This document shows, piece after piece, positions 35,195 to 44,871 of a DNA stretch of 64,000 nt. Position numbers and translations under genes: made by a program. The stretch comes from Pontixanthobacter rizhaonensis. GTDB taxonomy: Bacteria > Pseudomonadota > Alphaproteobacteria > Sphingomonadales > Sphingomonadaceae. The notes beneath the pieces are model-generated. The model was not told where the DNA came from. It did not search any database and saw nothing but the letters and a program-made list of their open reading frames with translations. Location of the stretch: contig NZ_JABCRE010000003.1 of NCBI RefSeq assembly GCF_012972675.1, positions 372,001 to 436,000 of the forward strand. The letters run 5' to 3'. The number at the start of each line of letters is the position of its first letter. Position 1 is the first letter of the stretch.

Positions 35195-36283
35195 ATGAGC
35201 GGGGACGGCATCGAAGCAGTGGGGCAAATTGCAGAGGGCGGCTTGGCTGCCCGGGCAGTGGAAAATGAACATGGCGAAGGTGCAGCGCAGGCGGCCACCA
35301 AAGGCCACTTCGATGAAAGCGAATGCCTGAATTGCGGGGCCGCCATCACCGGCCCGTATTGCAGCCAGTGCGGGCAGAAAGCCCATTTACACCGTACCTT
35401 GGCTGCGTTTGGCCACGATCTGATGCACGGTGTGTTGCATCTGGATGGGAAGCTGTGGCGGACCTTGCCTTTGCTGATGTTCAAGCCCGGCGAAATTACC
35501 CGGCGCTATATCAATGGGGAACGGGCCAAATTTGTATCGCCCATGGCGATGTTCCTGTTTTCGGTCTTTCTGATGTTTGCGGTATTCCAGCTGGCCGGGA
35601 TAACCACGCCAACGAACATCGAACAATCGGCTGATCTGCAGCCGGATTTAACGCAGGCCCAAGCCAACGCCGAACAGCAAATAGACGAAGCGCGGGCCAG
35701 CCTATCCGAATTGTCACCAGATGATCCGGAACGGGCAGAAGCGGAACGCAGATTACAAGATCTGGAAACTGCGGCGAAGGGAATTGGGCAGCTCACTGAT
35801 GTGCTGGGCCAAGGCGATAATTCTGAAGTCAGCTTTAATGGCACCGGGATCAAGAGCTTTGACGATGGCATCATCAAGAAATGGCGCGAAAACCCCAGCC
35901 TGATGCTGTATAAGATGCAAAATAACAGCTACAAATTCTCGTGGTTGCTTATTCCCATTTCAGTCCCGTTTGTGTGGGTGCTATTTTTCTGGAAGCGCCG
36001 TTTCAAAGTCTATGATCACGCGATTTTCGTTACCTATTCGCTGGCGTTTATGTCGCTATTATATCTGGCATTGTCAGTTTTGGGGATCGTCGGGGTACCG
36101 CTGCAGATTGTGATATTGTCAGGCATATTCGTGCCCATTCTGCACATCTACAAACAGCTCAAATACGGCTATGAATTGTCACGCCGCGGGGCATTGTGGC
36201 GCACAATATCGCTCGCCAATATGATCCTGTTTGGCGTGGTGTTCATATTCCTGTGGCTGTTGCTGCTGCTGGGCGCGCTTTAG
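35195..36283 (+). CDS. DUF3667 zinc-ribbon membrane protein
   Basis: The 362-residue protein has an N-terminal zinc ribbon CLNCGAAITGPYCSQCGQK (residues 44-62), followed by the DUF3667 segment HDLMHGVLHLDGKLWRTLPLL and KPGEITRRYINGERAKFVSP. Then come one or two helices, a charged coiled-coil stretch (residues 150-195, rich in Glu/Arg/Ala) and four more helices to the C-terminus. Function is unknown. The stop overlaps the convergent small secreted gene by 4 bases. Confidence 0.83.
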   Translation: MSGDGIEAVGQIAEGGLAARAVENEHGEGAAQAATKGHFDESECLNCGAAITGPYCSQCGQKAHLHRTLAAFGHDLMHGVLHLDGKLWRTLPLLMFKPGEITRRYINGERAKFVSPMAMFLFSVFLMFAVFQLAGITTPTNIEQSADLQPDLTQAQANAEQQIDEARASLSELSPDDPERAEAERRLQDLETAAKGIGQLTDVLGQGDNSEVSFNGTGIKSFDDGIIKKWRENPSLMLYKMQNNSYKFSWLLIPISVPFVWVLFFWKRRFKVYDHAIFVTYSLAFMSLLYLALSVLGIVGVPLQIVILSGIFVPILHIYKQLKYGYELSRRGALWRTISLANMILFGVVFIFLWLLLLLGAL

Positions 36284-36654
36284 CAGGGGTATTTCTTCTT
36301 CATTAGATCGAAGAACGCCATACGAACGGTCGTGCTGCTCCGGCGGGATACGGGGTATGTGCTGAAGTGCTTCATCAATTCACCACTGTCCATCGCGCCC
36401 TTCTTCGGCGGGCAGCTATGCGGGGCCTTACCGGCTTTCTTGTCGCTCGTAATCCGCGCGCGATAGGTCTTGGCAGCGCCCTCCACTTCACCTTTAACGA
36501 TGCCCATCTCGCTGGACATAACAGCCAGCGGCCCCTTCGCCATCAACGCCTCAGCCTTGGGCATAAAGACGGCCAGTGACATATCGCCAGCCTTGGCCGC
36601 GAGCGGTGATGCAGCAAGACTGGCAGAGAGAACAGCGAGGGCAACATAGCGCAT
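36280..36654 (-). CDS. Hypothetical small secreted protein
   Basis: The 124-residue protein has a signal peptide (VALAVLSASLAASPLAAKA). The mature part has MSLAVFMPKAEALMAKGPLAVMSSEMGIVKGEV, then a Lys/Pro-rich patch HSCPPKKGAMDSGELMKHF and a C-terminal KKKYPC. The two cysteines probably pair. I do not recognise the family. It lies just downstream of the ftsH terminator. Confidence 0.65.
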   Translation of the reverse strand: MRYVALAVLSASLAASPLAAKAGDMSLAVFMPKAEALMAKGPLAVMSSEMGIVKGEVEGAAKTYRARITSDKKAGKAPHSCPPKKGAMDSGELMKHFSTYPVSRRSSTTVRMAFFDLMKKKYPC

Positions 36655-36659
36655 AGAGA

Positions 36660-36687
36660 AAGGGCTCCTGAATAATCAGAAGCCCTT
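36660..36687 (-). terminator. Leftward terminator after ftsH
   Basis: On the minus strand AAGGGCTTCTGA-TTAT-TCAGGAGCCCTT forms a 12-position stem with one mismatch, followed by TCTCT. It lies about 50 bases past the ftsH stop. Confidence 0.7.
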
Positions 36688-36733
36688 GTCTTGGATTAGC
36701 ATTGAATATCGGGTGAACCGGTATTGGCCGGTA

Positions 36734-38683
36734 TCAGGCACCTTGCGGCGTTGCACCGCCCGATCCACCGAATTTTTTCCCGGCTTTGGGAATGGTGGAA
36801 CCAGAAACAGGTTTCACTGTACCCGTTCCCGTGGGTTGGTCAGGCCGGTCCATCTTGCCCGTTTCCATCAGCTGGTTAATCTCATCGCCGGTGAGCGTTT
36901 CATATTCCAGCATCGCTTGAGCCAGCAGATGCAGCTTGTCTTCCTGCGATTTCAGCACGTCTTCTGCACGCTTCAGACCGCCTTCAACCAGCGCTTTGAT
37001 CTCTGAATCGATCAGCTTGTTGGTCTCTGCACCGCCCATTGTGCGCTGCGTCTGACCCATGCCCAGATAACCTTCCTGGCTGGCTTCATATTGCAATGGG
37101 CCAAGCTTTTCAGACATACCCCACTTGGTCACCATATTCCGCGCCAGGTCGGTGGCGTATTGGATATCTGACGATGCCCCGCTGGAGACTTTGTCGTGCC
37201 CGAAAATGATATCTTCTGCGACACGTCCGCCCATCGCGACCGCCAGGTTGGCGTGCATTTTATCGCGGTGGTACGAATAATTGTCCCGTTCCGGCAAACG
37301 CATGACCATGCCCAATGCGCGGCCGCGCGGAATGATAGTCGCCTTGTGAATCGGATCCGATGCCGGCTCGTTCAGCGACACCAGCGCGTGGCCGGCCTCG
37401 TGATAAGCAGTCATCTTCTTTTCTTCTTCTGTCATGACCATGCTGCGGCGTTCTGTGCCCATCATGACCTTGTCTTTGGCGTCTTCAAATTCCTGCATAG
37501 CGACCAGACGCTTGTTACGGCGCGCGGCCAGCAACGCGGCTTCATTGACCAGATTGGCCAGATCAGCACCGGAGAAACCGGGTGTCCCGCGCGCGATCGT
37601 GCGTGCATTTACGTCAGGCGCCAAAGGCGTTTTCTTCATGTGAACGCCAAGGATCTTTTCCCGTCCATCAATATCTGGGATCGGGACAACCACCTGACGG
37701 TCGAACCGGCCCGGACGAAGCAACGCAGGATCGAGTACATCGGGGCGGTTGGTTGCCGCGACAATGATGATACCTTCATTGGCTTCAAAACCGTCCATCT
37801 CGACCAGCAATTGGTTGAGTGTCTGCTCGCGTTCATCATTGGAATTTCCAACGCCATTACCGCGGTGGCGGCCAACAGCGTCAATCTCGTCGATAAACAC
37901 AATGCACGGCGCATTCTTCTTCGCCTGTTCAAACATATCGCGGACACGGCTGGCGCCGACACCGACAAACATTTCAACAAAGTCAGAGCCCGAAATTGTG
38001 AAGAACGGCACGCCTGCTTCACCCGCAATAGCGCGGGCCAGCAGCGTTTTACCGGTACCAGGCGAACCGACCAGCAATGCGCCTTTGGGGATTTGACCGC
38101 CCAGTTTGGAAAAACGCTGCGGGTCTTTTAGAAACTCGACAACTTCTTCCAGTTCTTCGCGCGCCTCATCAATACCGGCGACATCGTCAAAGGTAACTTT
38201 GCCCGAGCGCTCGGTCAGCAACTTGGCTTTGGATTTGCCAAAGCCCATCGCACCACCAGCGCCGCCACCCTTTTGCACCTGACGCAGAGCAAAGAATGCA
38301 ATGCCCAAAATCAGAATGAATGGCAGGGACTGGATCAAGATATAAAGCAGCGGATTCATCGTATCGCGTGCTGCGCCGGAATAGGTTACGCCTTTTTCCT
38401 CCAGCAGCTCGGTCAACTTACTGTCCGTTGCGACAGGCACGGTGGTGAAATATTCACCGTTTTTCAGCTTGCCGGTAATCTTGTCCGGACCGATCTGGAC
38501 TTCCTCCACAGAGCCTTCCGCGACTTTATCGCGGAAACCCGAATATTGGATCTCGGTCGAGGCGGGCTGGCCAGCGCCGCCAAACATGGTCACCACCAAT
38601 AGCAGTGCCATAAAAATACCACCCCAGATCATCAAACTCTTGATCCATGGGTTGGGTGCTTGTGGTTCGTTATCGTCGTTCAT
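36734..38683 (-). CDS. ftsH: FtsH ATP-dependent zinc metalloprotease
   Basis: This inner-membrane AAA+ protease (649 residues) degrades misassembled membrane proteins and short-lived regulators such as LpxC and sigma-32 in relatives. Two membrane helices lie at about 14-34 and 108-127. The AAA module has GSPGTGKT near 205, [15 protein letters not shown], and the SRH region with [18 protein letters not shown]. The protease has zinc motif HEAGH near 430. The C-terminal tail is Gly/Thr/Pro-rich. It is usually downstream of tilS, but here a TetR gene precedes it. Confidence 0.97.
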   Translation of the reverse strand: MNDDNEPQAPNPWIKSLMIWGGIFMALLLVVTMFGGAGQPASTEIQYSGFRDKVAEGSVEEVQIGPDKITGKLKNGEYFTTVPVATDSKLTELLEEKGVTYSGAARDTMNPLLYILIQSLPFILILGIAFFALRQVQKGGGAGGAMGFGKSKAKLLTERSGKVTFDDVAGIDEAREELEEVVEFLKDPQRFSKLGGQIPKGALLVGSPGTGKTLLARAIAGEAGVPFFTISGSDFVEMFVGVGASRVRDMFEQAKKNAPCIVFIDEIDAVGRHRGNGVGNSNDEREQTLNQLLVEMDGFEANEGIIIVAATNRPDVLDPALLRPGRFDRQVVVPIPDIDGREKILGVHMKKTPLAPDVNARTIARGTPGFSGADLANLVNEAALLAARRNKRLVAMQEFEDAKDKVMMGTERRSMVMTEEEKKMTAYHEAGHALVSLNEPASDPIHKATIIPRGRALGMVMRLPERDNYSYHRDKMHANLAVAMGGRVAEDIIFGHDKVSSGASSDIQYATDLARNMVTKWGMSEKLGPLQYEASQEGYLGMGQTQRTMGGAETNKLIDSEIKALVEGGLKRAEDVLKSQEDKLHLLAQAMLEYETLTGDEINQLMETGKMDRPDQPTGTGTVKPVSGSTIPKAGKKFGGSGGATPQGA

Positions 38684-38776
38684 CGGCGAAGGAGTCCTTT
38701 CTCACCTTGATAATGTAGGGTGGGACAAGTGAATGGCAAGCTAATGCAAGGATAAGCGGACCGGTTTGTTTTTCGA

Positions 38777-39394
38777 TTACTCTGATCGACCATAGGTTTT
38801 GAGGAACACATGGACCGCGCCATCAATCCTTTCCTGATTGCGCTGCGCATCCATTACAGCGCCAAAACGCCGTTCCAGATCGGCAAAACCCTTGCACATC
38901 GAAACAAATTGTTCGGCGGCCAGATACAGATCATCGATCTCCAAGCGGCCGCATTCCACTTCATTCGCCAGCCAACCTGCAAAAGTCTGACGCATATTAT
39001 ATGGGCCTGCCTGCAAGAACGAGCGGCCGATTTCCGGTTCATGCTCGGTTTCAGCGGCGATGCGCAGTTCAAACCGGGTCATTTCCGGACGAGCCAAAAA
39101 CGCCGTCATGGCTTCACCCAGTTCGCGCAAACGCAGGCTCAGATCTTTGCCCTCGCTCACATCCAGATCGAAATAGTCGCGCATTTTTTCGCACTCATGT
39201 TCGACCGTGGCTTTGAACAGCCCCCGCTTATCTCCGAAGTGATTATACACTGTCACCTTGGAAACACCCGCCTTGCTGGCAACTTGCTCAATCGCAGTTG
39301 CCGCGAACCCTACCTCGAAAAACATTCGGGATGCTGCCGCGATTATCGCCTCGCGCTTGGCCGCATCGGCAGGCCTGCCGATACGCGAATTCAT
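38777..39394 (-). CDS. TetR-family repressor of the adjacent ABC exporter
   Basis: The 205-residue protein has a helix-turn-helix in the N-terminal 60 residues (AAASRMFFEVGFAATAIEQVASKAGVSKVTVYNHFGDKRGLF). A ligand-binding helical domain follows with a TetR_C-type pattern (GYADLERRFG-like C-terminal segment). ATG 39394 is preferred; a TTG at 39418 would place the start in the middle of the divergent promoter. Two matching palindromes lie 27-60 bases upstream. Repression of itself and of the exporter genes is inferred from that layout. Confidence 0.88.
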   Translation of the reverse strand: MNSRIGRPADAAKREAIIAAASRMFFEVGFAATAIEQVASKAGVSKVTVYNHFGDKRGLFKATVEHECEKMRDYFDLDVSEGKDLSLRLRELGEAMTAFLARPEMTRFELRIAAETEHEPEIGRSFLQAGPYNMRQTFAGWLANEVECGRLEIDDLYLAAEQFVSMCKGFADLERRFGAVMDAQRNQERIDGAVHVFLKTYGRSE

Positions 39395-39420
39395 TTTTTC
39401 AGCGGGCTCTCTTGACAAAG

Positions 39421-39454
39421 TGAACGGCTCCGTTCAGTTAAACGATACCGTTCA
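39421..39454. promoter_or_regulatory. Two tandem TetR operators in divergent promoter
   Basis: TGAACG-GCTC-CGTTCA (39421-39436) is a perfect inverted repeat. TAAACG-ATAC-CGTTCA (39439-39454) is the same motif with one arm mismatch. The centres are 18 bases apart. TTGACA (39412-39417), just before them, could be the -35 of the rightward exporter promoter. Confidence 0.7.
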
Positions 39455-39509
39455 ATATGTAGGGTAGTGATGTACGAATCACAACCCGCATCAACCGAGA
39501 GGCATCTGC

Positions 39510-40646
39510 GTGCTCTGGATCGCCATCCGAATGCTCACCGGCGACAAGCAAAAGTTCTATGGCTTGCTGTTTGGCATTGCCTTCTCAACCTTGCTTATCA
39601 CCCAGCAGCTGACGATTTTCGTCAATCTGGTCGAACGCGGGGCGAGCGGCGTGTATAACGTCACAGAGGCCGATGTGTGGGTGATGGACGAAGTCAGCCG
39701 GACCACCGAGGTCAACTTTGCCATGCCCTCAACCGCGCTGGACAAAGTGCGCGGCGTAACCGGAGTTGACTGGGCGGTGCCGCATTTACGCGCGGTTGCA
39801 TCGGTGCGCACGAAAGATGGCGATCTTGAAGGCGTCGAGATTATCGGCGTGGATGATGCCACTTTGATCGGCCTGCCGCCCAGTATGATTGAAGGCAGCA
39901 AGTCGGTTCTGTTTCAACCCGACAGCGTCATTATTGATGATGTCGGCACCACGCGTATGTTTGAAGGCGGCATCAGCCCGGTGGGCGAGCGGCTCGAACT
40001 GAACGATCAGCGCGCGGTGATACGCGGCGTCGCGGATACGATACCGAGCTTCACCAGCCAGGTCGCTCTCTATACCAAATATAGTCAGGCGCTGCGTTAT
40101 GTCCCGGGATCACGCAACCGGTTGAGTTTCGTGCTGGTCGGCACATCGGACGGGGTTTCGAGCGAAGAACTGGCCGCGCGCATATCGGAAAAGACCGGCC
40201 TCAAGGCTCTCCCGCGTGAAAAGCTTGCCCAGAACGGCATCGATTTCATTATGGAAAATACCGGAATTCCGCTGAATTTCGGGATAACGGTTATTCTCGG
40301 CTTCATTGTCGGGGTGGCGATTGTCGGGCTGACATTCAGCCTGTTCATCCGCGACAACATCAAACAGTTCGGCGCTCTCAAAGCGATTGGCGTCACCAAC
40401 CGCAAAATTGCCGGAATGGTTGCCGCACAGGCATTTATGGTCGGAATGATCGGCTATGGTTTGGGTGTGCTGGGCACGGTCGCATTCATCTACTCCTTCT
40501 CCGGCGATCCGACGTTCAAAGGGTTCTATATCCCGTGGCAAGTGCCTCTGATTTCGCTGGTCGCCATGGTGCTGATCATTGTGCTGACCGGATGGATTGC
40601 CCTGCGCGGAGTGATGAAAACAGAACCGGCGGCGGTGTTCAGATGA
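39510..40646 (+). CDS. DevC/MacB-type ABC transporter permease
   Basis: The 378-residue protein has one N-terminal helix (residues 18-40), a large periplasmic domain (about 45-255) and three C-terminal helices, the FtsX/MacB_PCD-type fold. It starts at GTG with GAGAGG upstream. MLWIAIRMLTGDKQKFYGLLFGIAFS is close to DevC-like permeases that work with HlyD-type and TolC-type partners. First gene of a four-gene exporter operon; its stop overlaps the ATPase start (ATGA). Confidence 0.88.
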   Translation: MLWIAIRMLTGDKQKFYGLLFGIAFSTLLITQQLTIFVNLVERGASGVYNVTEADVWVMDEVSRTTEVNFAMPSTALDKVRGVTGVDWAVPHLRAVASVRTKDGDLEGVEIIGVDDATLIGLPPSMIEGSKSVLFQPDSVIIDDVGTTRMFEGGISPVGERLELNDQRAVIRGVADTIPSFTSQVALYTKYSQALRYVPGSRNRLSFVLVGTSDGVSSEELAARISEKTGLKALPREKLAQNGIDFIMENTGIPLNFGITVILGFIVGVAIVGLTFSLFIRDNIKQFGALKAIGVTNRKIAGMVAAQAFMVGMIGYGLGVLGTVAFIYSFSGDPTFKGFYIPWQVPLISLVAMVLIIVLTGWIALRGVMKTEPAAVFR

Positions 40647-41365
40647 GCGTTTCCGATACCAAGCCCCAACCCGCCATCCGCACCCGCGGTGTCACGCGCG
40701 ATTTCAAAGCCGGACAGCAGACCATCCGCGTCCTGCACGGCATTGATCTGGACGTCTGCCCGGGAGAGCTGACCTATCTGGTGGGCGAATCCGGATCGGG
40801 CAAAACCACCATGATTTCGATCATGTGCGGGATTTTGTGGCCGACCGACGGCGATGTGGAAGTTTTCGGCACCGATATCTATGCGCTGTCGGACAATGAG
40901 CTGGTCAATTTCCGGCTGCAAAATATCGGCTTTATTTTCCAGCAATATAATCTGATCCCCTCGATTGATGCGGCCTCGAACGCCGCCGTGCCCTTGATCG
41001 CCCAAGGCATGAACCGGCTCGAAGCGCGCGAGCGCGCCGTGGCGATGCTGGAGAAGCTCAATATTGGCGATCAGGCGGCCAAGCTGCCCAACCAGCTATC
41101 GGGCGGACAGCAGCAGCGGGTCGCAATTGCCCGCGCTCTGGTTCACGAACCAAGACTGGTCGTCTGCGATGAACCGACCGCTGCCCTCGATGCAAAATCG
41201 GGCCGCAAAGTGATGGATCTGCTGCGCGAAGTGGGCGTGGCGGAGGACCGCTCGGTCATTATCGTCACCCATGATAACCGCATTTTCGATCTCGCCGACC
41301 GTATCCTCGTTCTGGAAGACGGACGCATCACCCATGACGGCACCGACATGCCGGACGACCATTAA
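40643..41365 (+). CDS. ABC transporter ATP-binding protein (DevA/LolD-like)
   Basis: The 240-residue nucleotide-binding protein has Walker A GESGSGKTT, a Q-loop in FIFQQYN, the signature LSGGQQQRVAIARAL, Walker B LVVCDEPTAALD and the H-loop IIVTHD. It energises the permease encoded just upstream. ATG 40643 overlaps the permease stop. The 31-base gap to the HlyD-type gene suggests one transcript. Confidence 0.92.
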   Translation: MSVSDTKPQPAIRTRGVTRDFKAGQQTIRVLHGIDLDVCPGELTYLVGESGSGKTTMISIMCGILWPTDGDVEVFGTDIYALSDNELVNFRLQNIGFIFQQYNLIPSIDAASNAAVPLIAQGMNRLEARERAVAMLEKLNIGDQAAKLPNQLSGGQQQRVAIARALVHEPRLVVCDEPTAALDAKSGRKVMDLLREVGVAEDRSVIIVTHDNRIFDLADRILVLEDGRITHDGTDMPDDH

Positions 41366-41396
41366 CCCCGCCCGATAAAGCCCAAGGAACCAACCG

Positions 41397-42449
41397 ATGG
41401 CATTGCTCCCTGAAAATTTCAGCTTCTCGCGCAAAGTGCTACCCGTCATTGCGGTGATTGGCCTCATTATCGCCGCCATCTTTATCTGGAATGGCTTGCC
41501 CGACCGTGAATTGTCGGACCCCGATCAGGAGCCGCCGCGCGCCAGCGGTCAACTCGCAGATTCCGCGCGCGTTGCCGGAGCCGGTCTGGTGGAGCCGTCC
41601 AGCGAACTGGTCGATATCGGCACCGCACTGCCGGGCATCATTACCGACCTGCGTGTGCAGGCCGGTGACTTCGTGGAAAAAGGCCAAGTGCTGTTTACGG
41701 TCGATGACCGCGCGATCCGGTCCAGTCTGAACGAAAGCAACGCCGCCATCGCCGAAGCGCGCGCCTCGATCAATGAAGCGCAAACCGCGCGCCGCACAGC
41801 GCAGCAGCAATTGGCTTTGTACCGCCAGGTTGAAGATGCCGCCGCTGTCTCGCGATCCGAAGTCATCCGCGCCGAGGGCGAAGCGAGCGCCGCGAATAGC
41901 CGCCTGCAGCTCGCCCGTTCGCGCCTCAATGCGGCGGAAGCCCGCGCGGGAAGCGCACGGACAGAGCTGGGCCGTTTGACCGTTCGCGCACCAATGGCGG
42001 GGGAAATTCTCGCCGTGAATATCCGTCCGGGCGAATTTGTTTCCACGCAGGGCGGCGGGAATAGTGCGCCCTTTATCCGCATGGGTGAAACGCGCCCGCT
42101 CTATATCCGGATCGATATTGACGAGGCGGATATCAACCGCGTCAGCATGGGCGCGCCCGCCACCGTCTCCCCGCGCGGCGCGGCAGGTGAGCAAGTGCAA
42201 GCCAGCTTTGTCCGGGCGGAACCGCTGGTTGTGCCCAAAACATCGCTGACAAATTCAGCCGCCGAGCGGGTCGATGTGCGGGTGCTGCAAGTGCTCTATC
42301 AATTGCCCGAGACAGACGGGCTTTTCCGTGTCGGGCAGCAAGTCGATGCGTTTATTCCGGCCAAGGGAGACAAGACTGCTGAAGACGGGCCCGCTGAAAA
42401 AACCGCCGAAAGCGGTGACAAGGGCGCAGAACAGGGCGACGGCGAATGA
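41397..42449 (+). CDS. HlyD-family periplasmic adaptor of ABC exporter
   Basis: The 350-residue protein has an N-terminal membrane anchor (residues 15-33), a lipoyl half-motif, and a long alpha-helical hairpin (about residues 105-190, IRSSLNESNAAIAEARASINEAQTARR and on). The second lipoyl half RLTVRAPMAGEILAVNIRPGEFV and a beta-barrel domain follow. The C-terminus is an acidic, low-complexity tail (AEDGPAEKTAESGDKGAEQGDGE-like). It joins the inner-membrane ABC pair to the outer-membrane channel. The stop overlaps the start of the channel gene (ATGA). Confidence 0.9.
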   Translation: MALLPENFSFSRKVLPVIAVIGLIIAAIFIWNGLPDRELSDPDQEPPRASGQLADSARVAGAGLVEPSSELVDIGTALPGIITDLRVQAGDFVEKGQVLFTVDDRAIRSSLNESNAAIAEARASINEAQTARRTAQQQLALYRQVEDAAAVSRSEVIRAEGEASAANSRLQLARSRLNAAEARAGSARTELGRLTVRAPMAGEILAVNIRPGEFVSTQGGGNSAPFIRMGETRPLYIRIDIDEADINRVSMGAPATVSPRGAAGEQVQASFVRAEPLVVPKTSLTNSAAERVDVRVLQVLYQLPETDGLFRVGQQVDAFIPAKGDKTAEDGPAEKTAESGDKGAEQGDGE

Positions 42450-43867
42450 GACGCGCGCATCTATTGCTAACCGCTGCGGCTAGTCTGGCTGTGAGCGCCT
42501 GTGTCGCGGGACCGGCCCCCGAGATCGCGACACCGCCGCCCGAACTGCCGCAAAGTTTTGCCTTCAGCGCCGCCGCCAGCGACACGGCCACAGTCGCAGC
42601 ATTGCTGCCGGTGTCCGATCCGGCCTTCACAGCCTTGGCGCAGGCAGCCTTGGACAACGGGCCGAGCATTCTGGAAGCCGCCGCACGGGTCGATAGCGCG
42701 AGAGCGCGCGCCTCGGGTGCAGGCGCAAACCGGATGCCATCGGTGAGCGGCAGCGTATCGGCCACTGGCACGCGGACCAATGCCGCGCAATTTGGCGACA
42801 ATCTGCCCGGCGGATTTTCCATCGATACCGAGCAATTATCCTATGGCGGAACATTGTCCGCCGCGTGGGATCCCGATCTGTTTGGCCGCTTGCGCGCGCA
42901 GGAACGATCTGCCCTCAGCCTGACCGAAGCCGCCGGAGCCGACGCCGCCGCCGTGCGTATTTCGATCCTTGCGGAAATTGCCGGGGCGGTGATTGACTGG
43001 CGTACTTTGTCAGCGCGCGAGGATGCTCTGGGCGAGGATCTGGTTGCAGCCGAATCGCTCGTCGCTCTGGCCGATATTCGCGAGCGCGCCGGAATTGCGC
43101 CCGGCTTTGACCGGGTCCGCGCAGAAACCGCTGCCGAGCAAAGCCGAAGCCGGATCAGCGCATTGGATAGCCAGCGGGCGCAGATTATCGGGCGATTGGT
43201 GGCATTAACCGCGCAATCCGGCCAGCAAGTCCGCGATGCGTTGAGACTGCTTGCCCCCGGCGCGAGTACACCCGCAGCACCCGCAAGCGCACCATCTGCA
43301 TTGCTCACCAGCCGTCCCGATGTGCAGGCAGCCGCCGCACGGCTCGCCGCGAGTGACGCGGATCTCTACGCCGCTGCTGCAAACCGTTTCCCGCAATTGA
43401 CGCTATCGGCGGCGCTTGGTCTGCTGACTTTCGACACCAGCACTCTGCTTGATGATGATGCGATAGCCGGTTCGGCGGGCGGATCGCTGCTTGCGCCATT
43501 GTTTGATTTTGGCCGGATACAGGCGCAAATCGACAGCGCGGCGGCGGATAAACAGGCCGCCTTCCAAGCCTATCGCGGCGCGGTATTTGGCGCGCTGGGC
43601 GATGCCGAAGCGGCATATGGCCTGGTCGCGGCAGCGGACCGGGAGCTGCAAGCCGCGATGCGCGAGGAAGCCAGCGCGACCCGCGCCGCAGAACTTGCCG
43701 ATGTGCGTTTTCGCGCCGGTCTGGCCAATTTCCTCACCGTACTCGATGCGCGCCGCGTGGCCGATAGTTCGGGCGAACGGGCCGCTGCCGCACGCGGCCG
43801 GGCAGAGCGGGCGCGGGTTCTGTTATGGCAGGCATTGGGCGGCAATGAAGGACGTATCGCGCGCTAA
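42446..43867 (+). CDS. TolC/NodT-family outer-membrane efflux lipoprotein
   Basis: The 473-residue protein has a lipobox ending VSAC at residue 19. Two homologous repeats, each with long coiled helices and beta strands, follow, as expected for trimeric outer-membrane channels: FTALAQAALDNGPSILEAAARVDSARARASG in the first, LLTSRPDVQAAAARLAASDADLYAAAANRFPQL in the second. It completes a tripartite exporter with the permease, ATPase and adaptor. The exported substrate is unknown. Its stop overlaps that of the convergent HupE-like gene by 4 bases. Confidence 0.92.
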   Translation: MRRAHLLLTAAASLAVSACVAGPAPEIATPPPELPQSFAFSAAASDTATVAALLPVSDPAFTALAQAALDNGPSILEAAARVDSARARASGAGANRMPSVSGSVSATGTRTNAAQFGDNLPGGFSIDTEQLSYGGTLSAAWDPDLFGRLRAQERSALSLTEAAGADAAAVRISILAEIAGAVIDWRTLSAREDALGEDLVAAESLVALADIRERAGIAPGFDRVRAETAAEQSRSRISALDSQRAQIIGRLVALTAQSGQQVRDALRLLAPGASTPAAPASAPSALLTSRPDVQAAAARLAASDADLYAAAANRFPQLTLSAALGLLTFDTSTLLDDDAIAGSAGGSLLAPLFDFGRIQAQIDSAAADKQAAFQAYRGAVFGALGDAEAAYGLVAAADRELQAAMREEASATRAAELADVRFRAGLANFLTVLDARRVADSSGERAAAARGRAERARVLLWQALGGNEGRIAR

Positions 43868-44871
43868 ATCGCCACCCGGTCGATCAGCCAATAGGCGCCG
43901 GTAATGCCGATGCCGTAAGATGCAATCCGGACCGCTGGTTCCATCGCGGCGCTGGCGGCTTTGCGAATAAGGGCGAGCAGCGCCAGCACCGCCGCAACCA
44001 CTAGCAATTGGCCCGCCTCAACCCCCACATTAAACGCCAGCAATGCGGCGACAATATCTCCCTCCGGCAAGCCAATTGATGTCAGCGCACCGGCAAAGCC
44101 GAAGCCGTGCAGCAGGCCAAACAGAAACGCCACAATCCACGGGAAGCGCCGCGTCCATGTGCGGGGTGTGCGGATATCAAGATGCGTGTCGGCGGCTTCG
44201 TCTGCGCCGCGCAAAATTTCCACTGCAAGGAACACAATCGACAGCGCGATCAACGCCTCCACCGGCCCGCCGGGCAGACCGACAAAGCCTAGCGCAGCCG
44301 CCGCCAGCGTGATGGAGTGCGCGAGGGTAAAGGCAGTCGCAGCCGCCACAACCATTCGCCAGCTCTGCACCAGCAAGACCAATGCGATCACAAACAGCAA
44401 GTGATCCCAGCCCGCCAAAATATGCTCGACCCCCAATATGAAATAGGTTTTGAGCACCTGCGCAGTGTCGGGCTGCACTGCGATCACTGCCTCAGGATTG
44501 GCCGCCGTCAGCCGCAATGCCTGCGCCGGTTCTTCCAGCGGTTGGATCCGGACCAGCATATCTGCTTGGCCGGTTAAGCCGGGCATGGAAAATGCTTTAC
44601 CGGCAATAGACCCTTCGCACCCGGCAGTCGCTGACCCGATGATCGCAGCTGCTGCGGTACCGACCTTTGCCTCGCCCGAATATTCGCAATTATCCGGTAG
44701 AATGGGCGGAGAAGGCGCGTCGGTAGGCGGGGTGGTATAAGGCAATTTCCAACCGATCGACCATATGCCGGATTGGGTTTCGGTCAGTTCAAGATAGCCG
44801 GGCCTCAGCTCATCAGCTTGGGCTGGCACCGAACACATCATCGCCAACAGAAAGGCGGCAATCCATCTCAC
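43864..44871 (-). CDS. HupE/UreJ-family membrane protein with periplasmic domain
   Basis: The 335-residue protein has a signal peptide (RWIAAFLLAMMCSVPAQA), an extracytoplasmic domain of about 130 residues with two cysteines (residues 57 and 84 approx.), and a HupE/UreJ-like six-helix domain. The latter carries GVEHILAGWDHLLFV, TLAHSITL and FGLLHGFGFAGAL, whose histidines are typical of this metal-permease-like family. Nickel/cobalt transport is the usual annotation for relatives but is unproven. Last gene of the DUF3604-PPIase-HupE unit; its start overlaps the PPIase stop. Confidence 0.83.
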   Translation of the reverse strand: MRWIAAFLLAMMCSVPAQADELRPGYLELTETQSGIWSIGWKLPYTTPPTDAPSPPILPDNCEYSGEAKVGTAAAAIIGSATAGCEGSIAGKAFSMPGLTGQADMLVRIQPLEEPAQALRLTAANPEAVIAVQPDTAQVLKTYFILGVEHILAGWDHLLFVIALVLLVQSWRMVVAAATAFTLAHSITLAAAALGFVGLPGGPVEALIALSIVFLAVEILRGADEAADTHLDIRTPRTWTRRFPWIVAFLFGLLHGFGFAGALTSIGLPEGDIVAALLAFNVGVEAGQLLVVAAVLALLALIRKAASAAMEPAVRIASYGIGITGAYWLIDRVAI

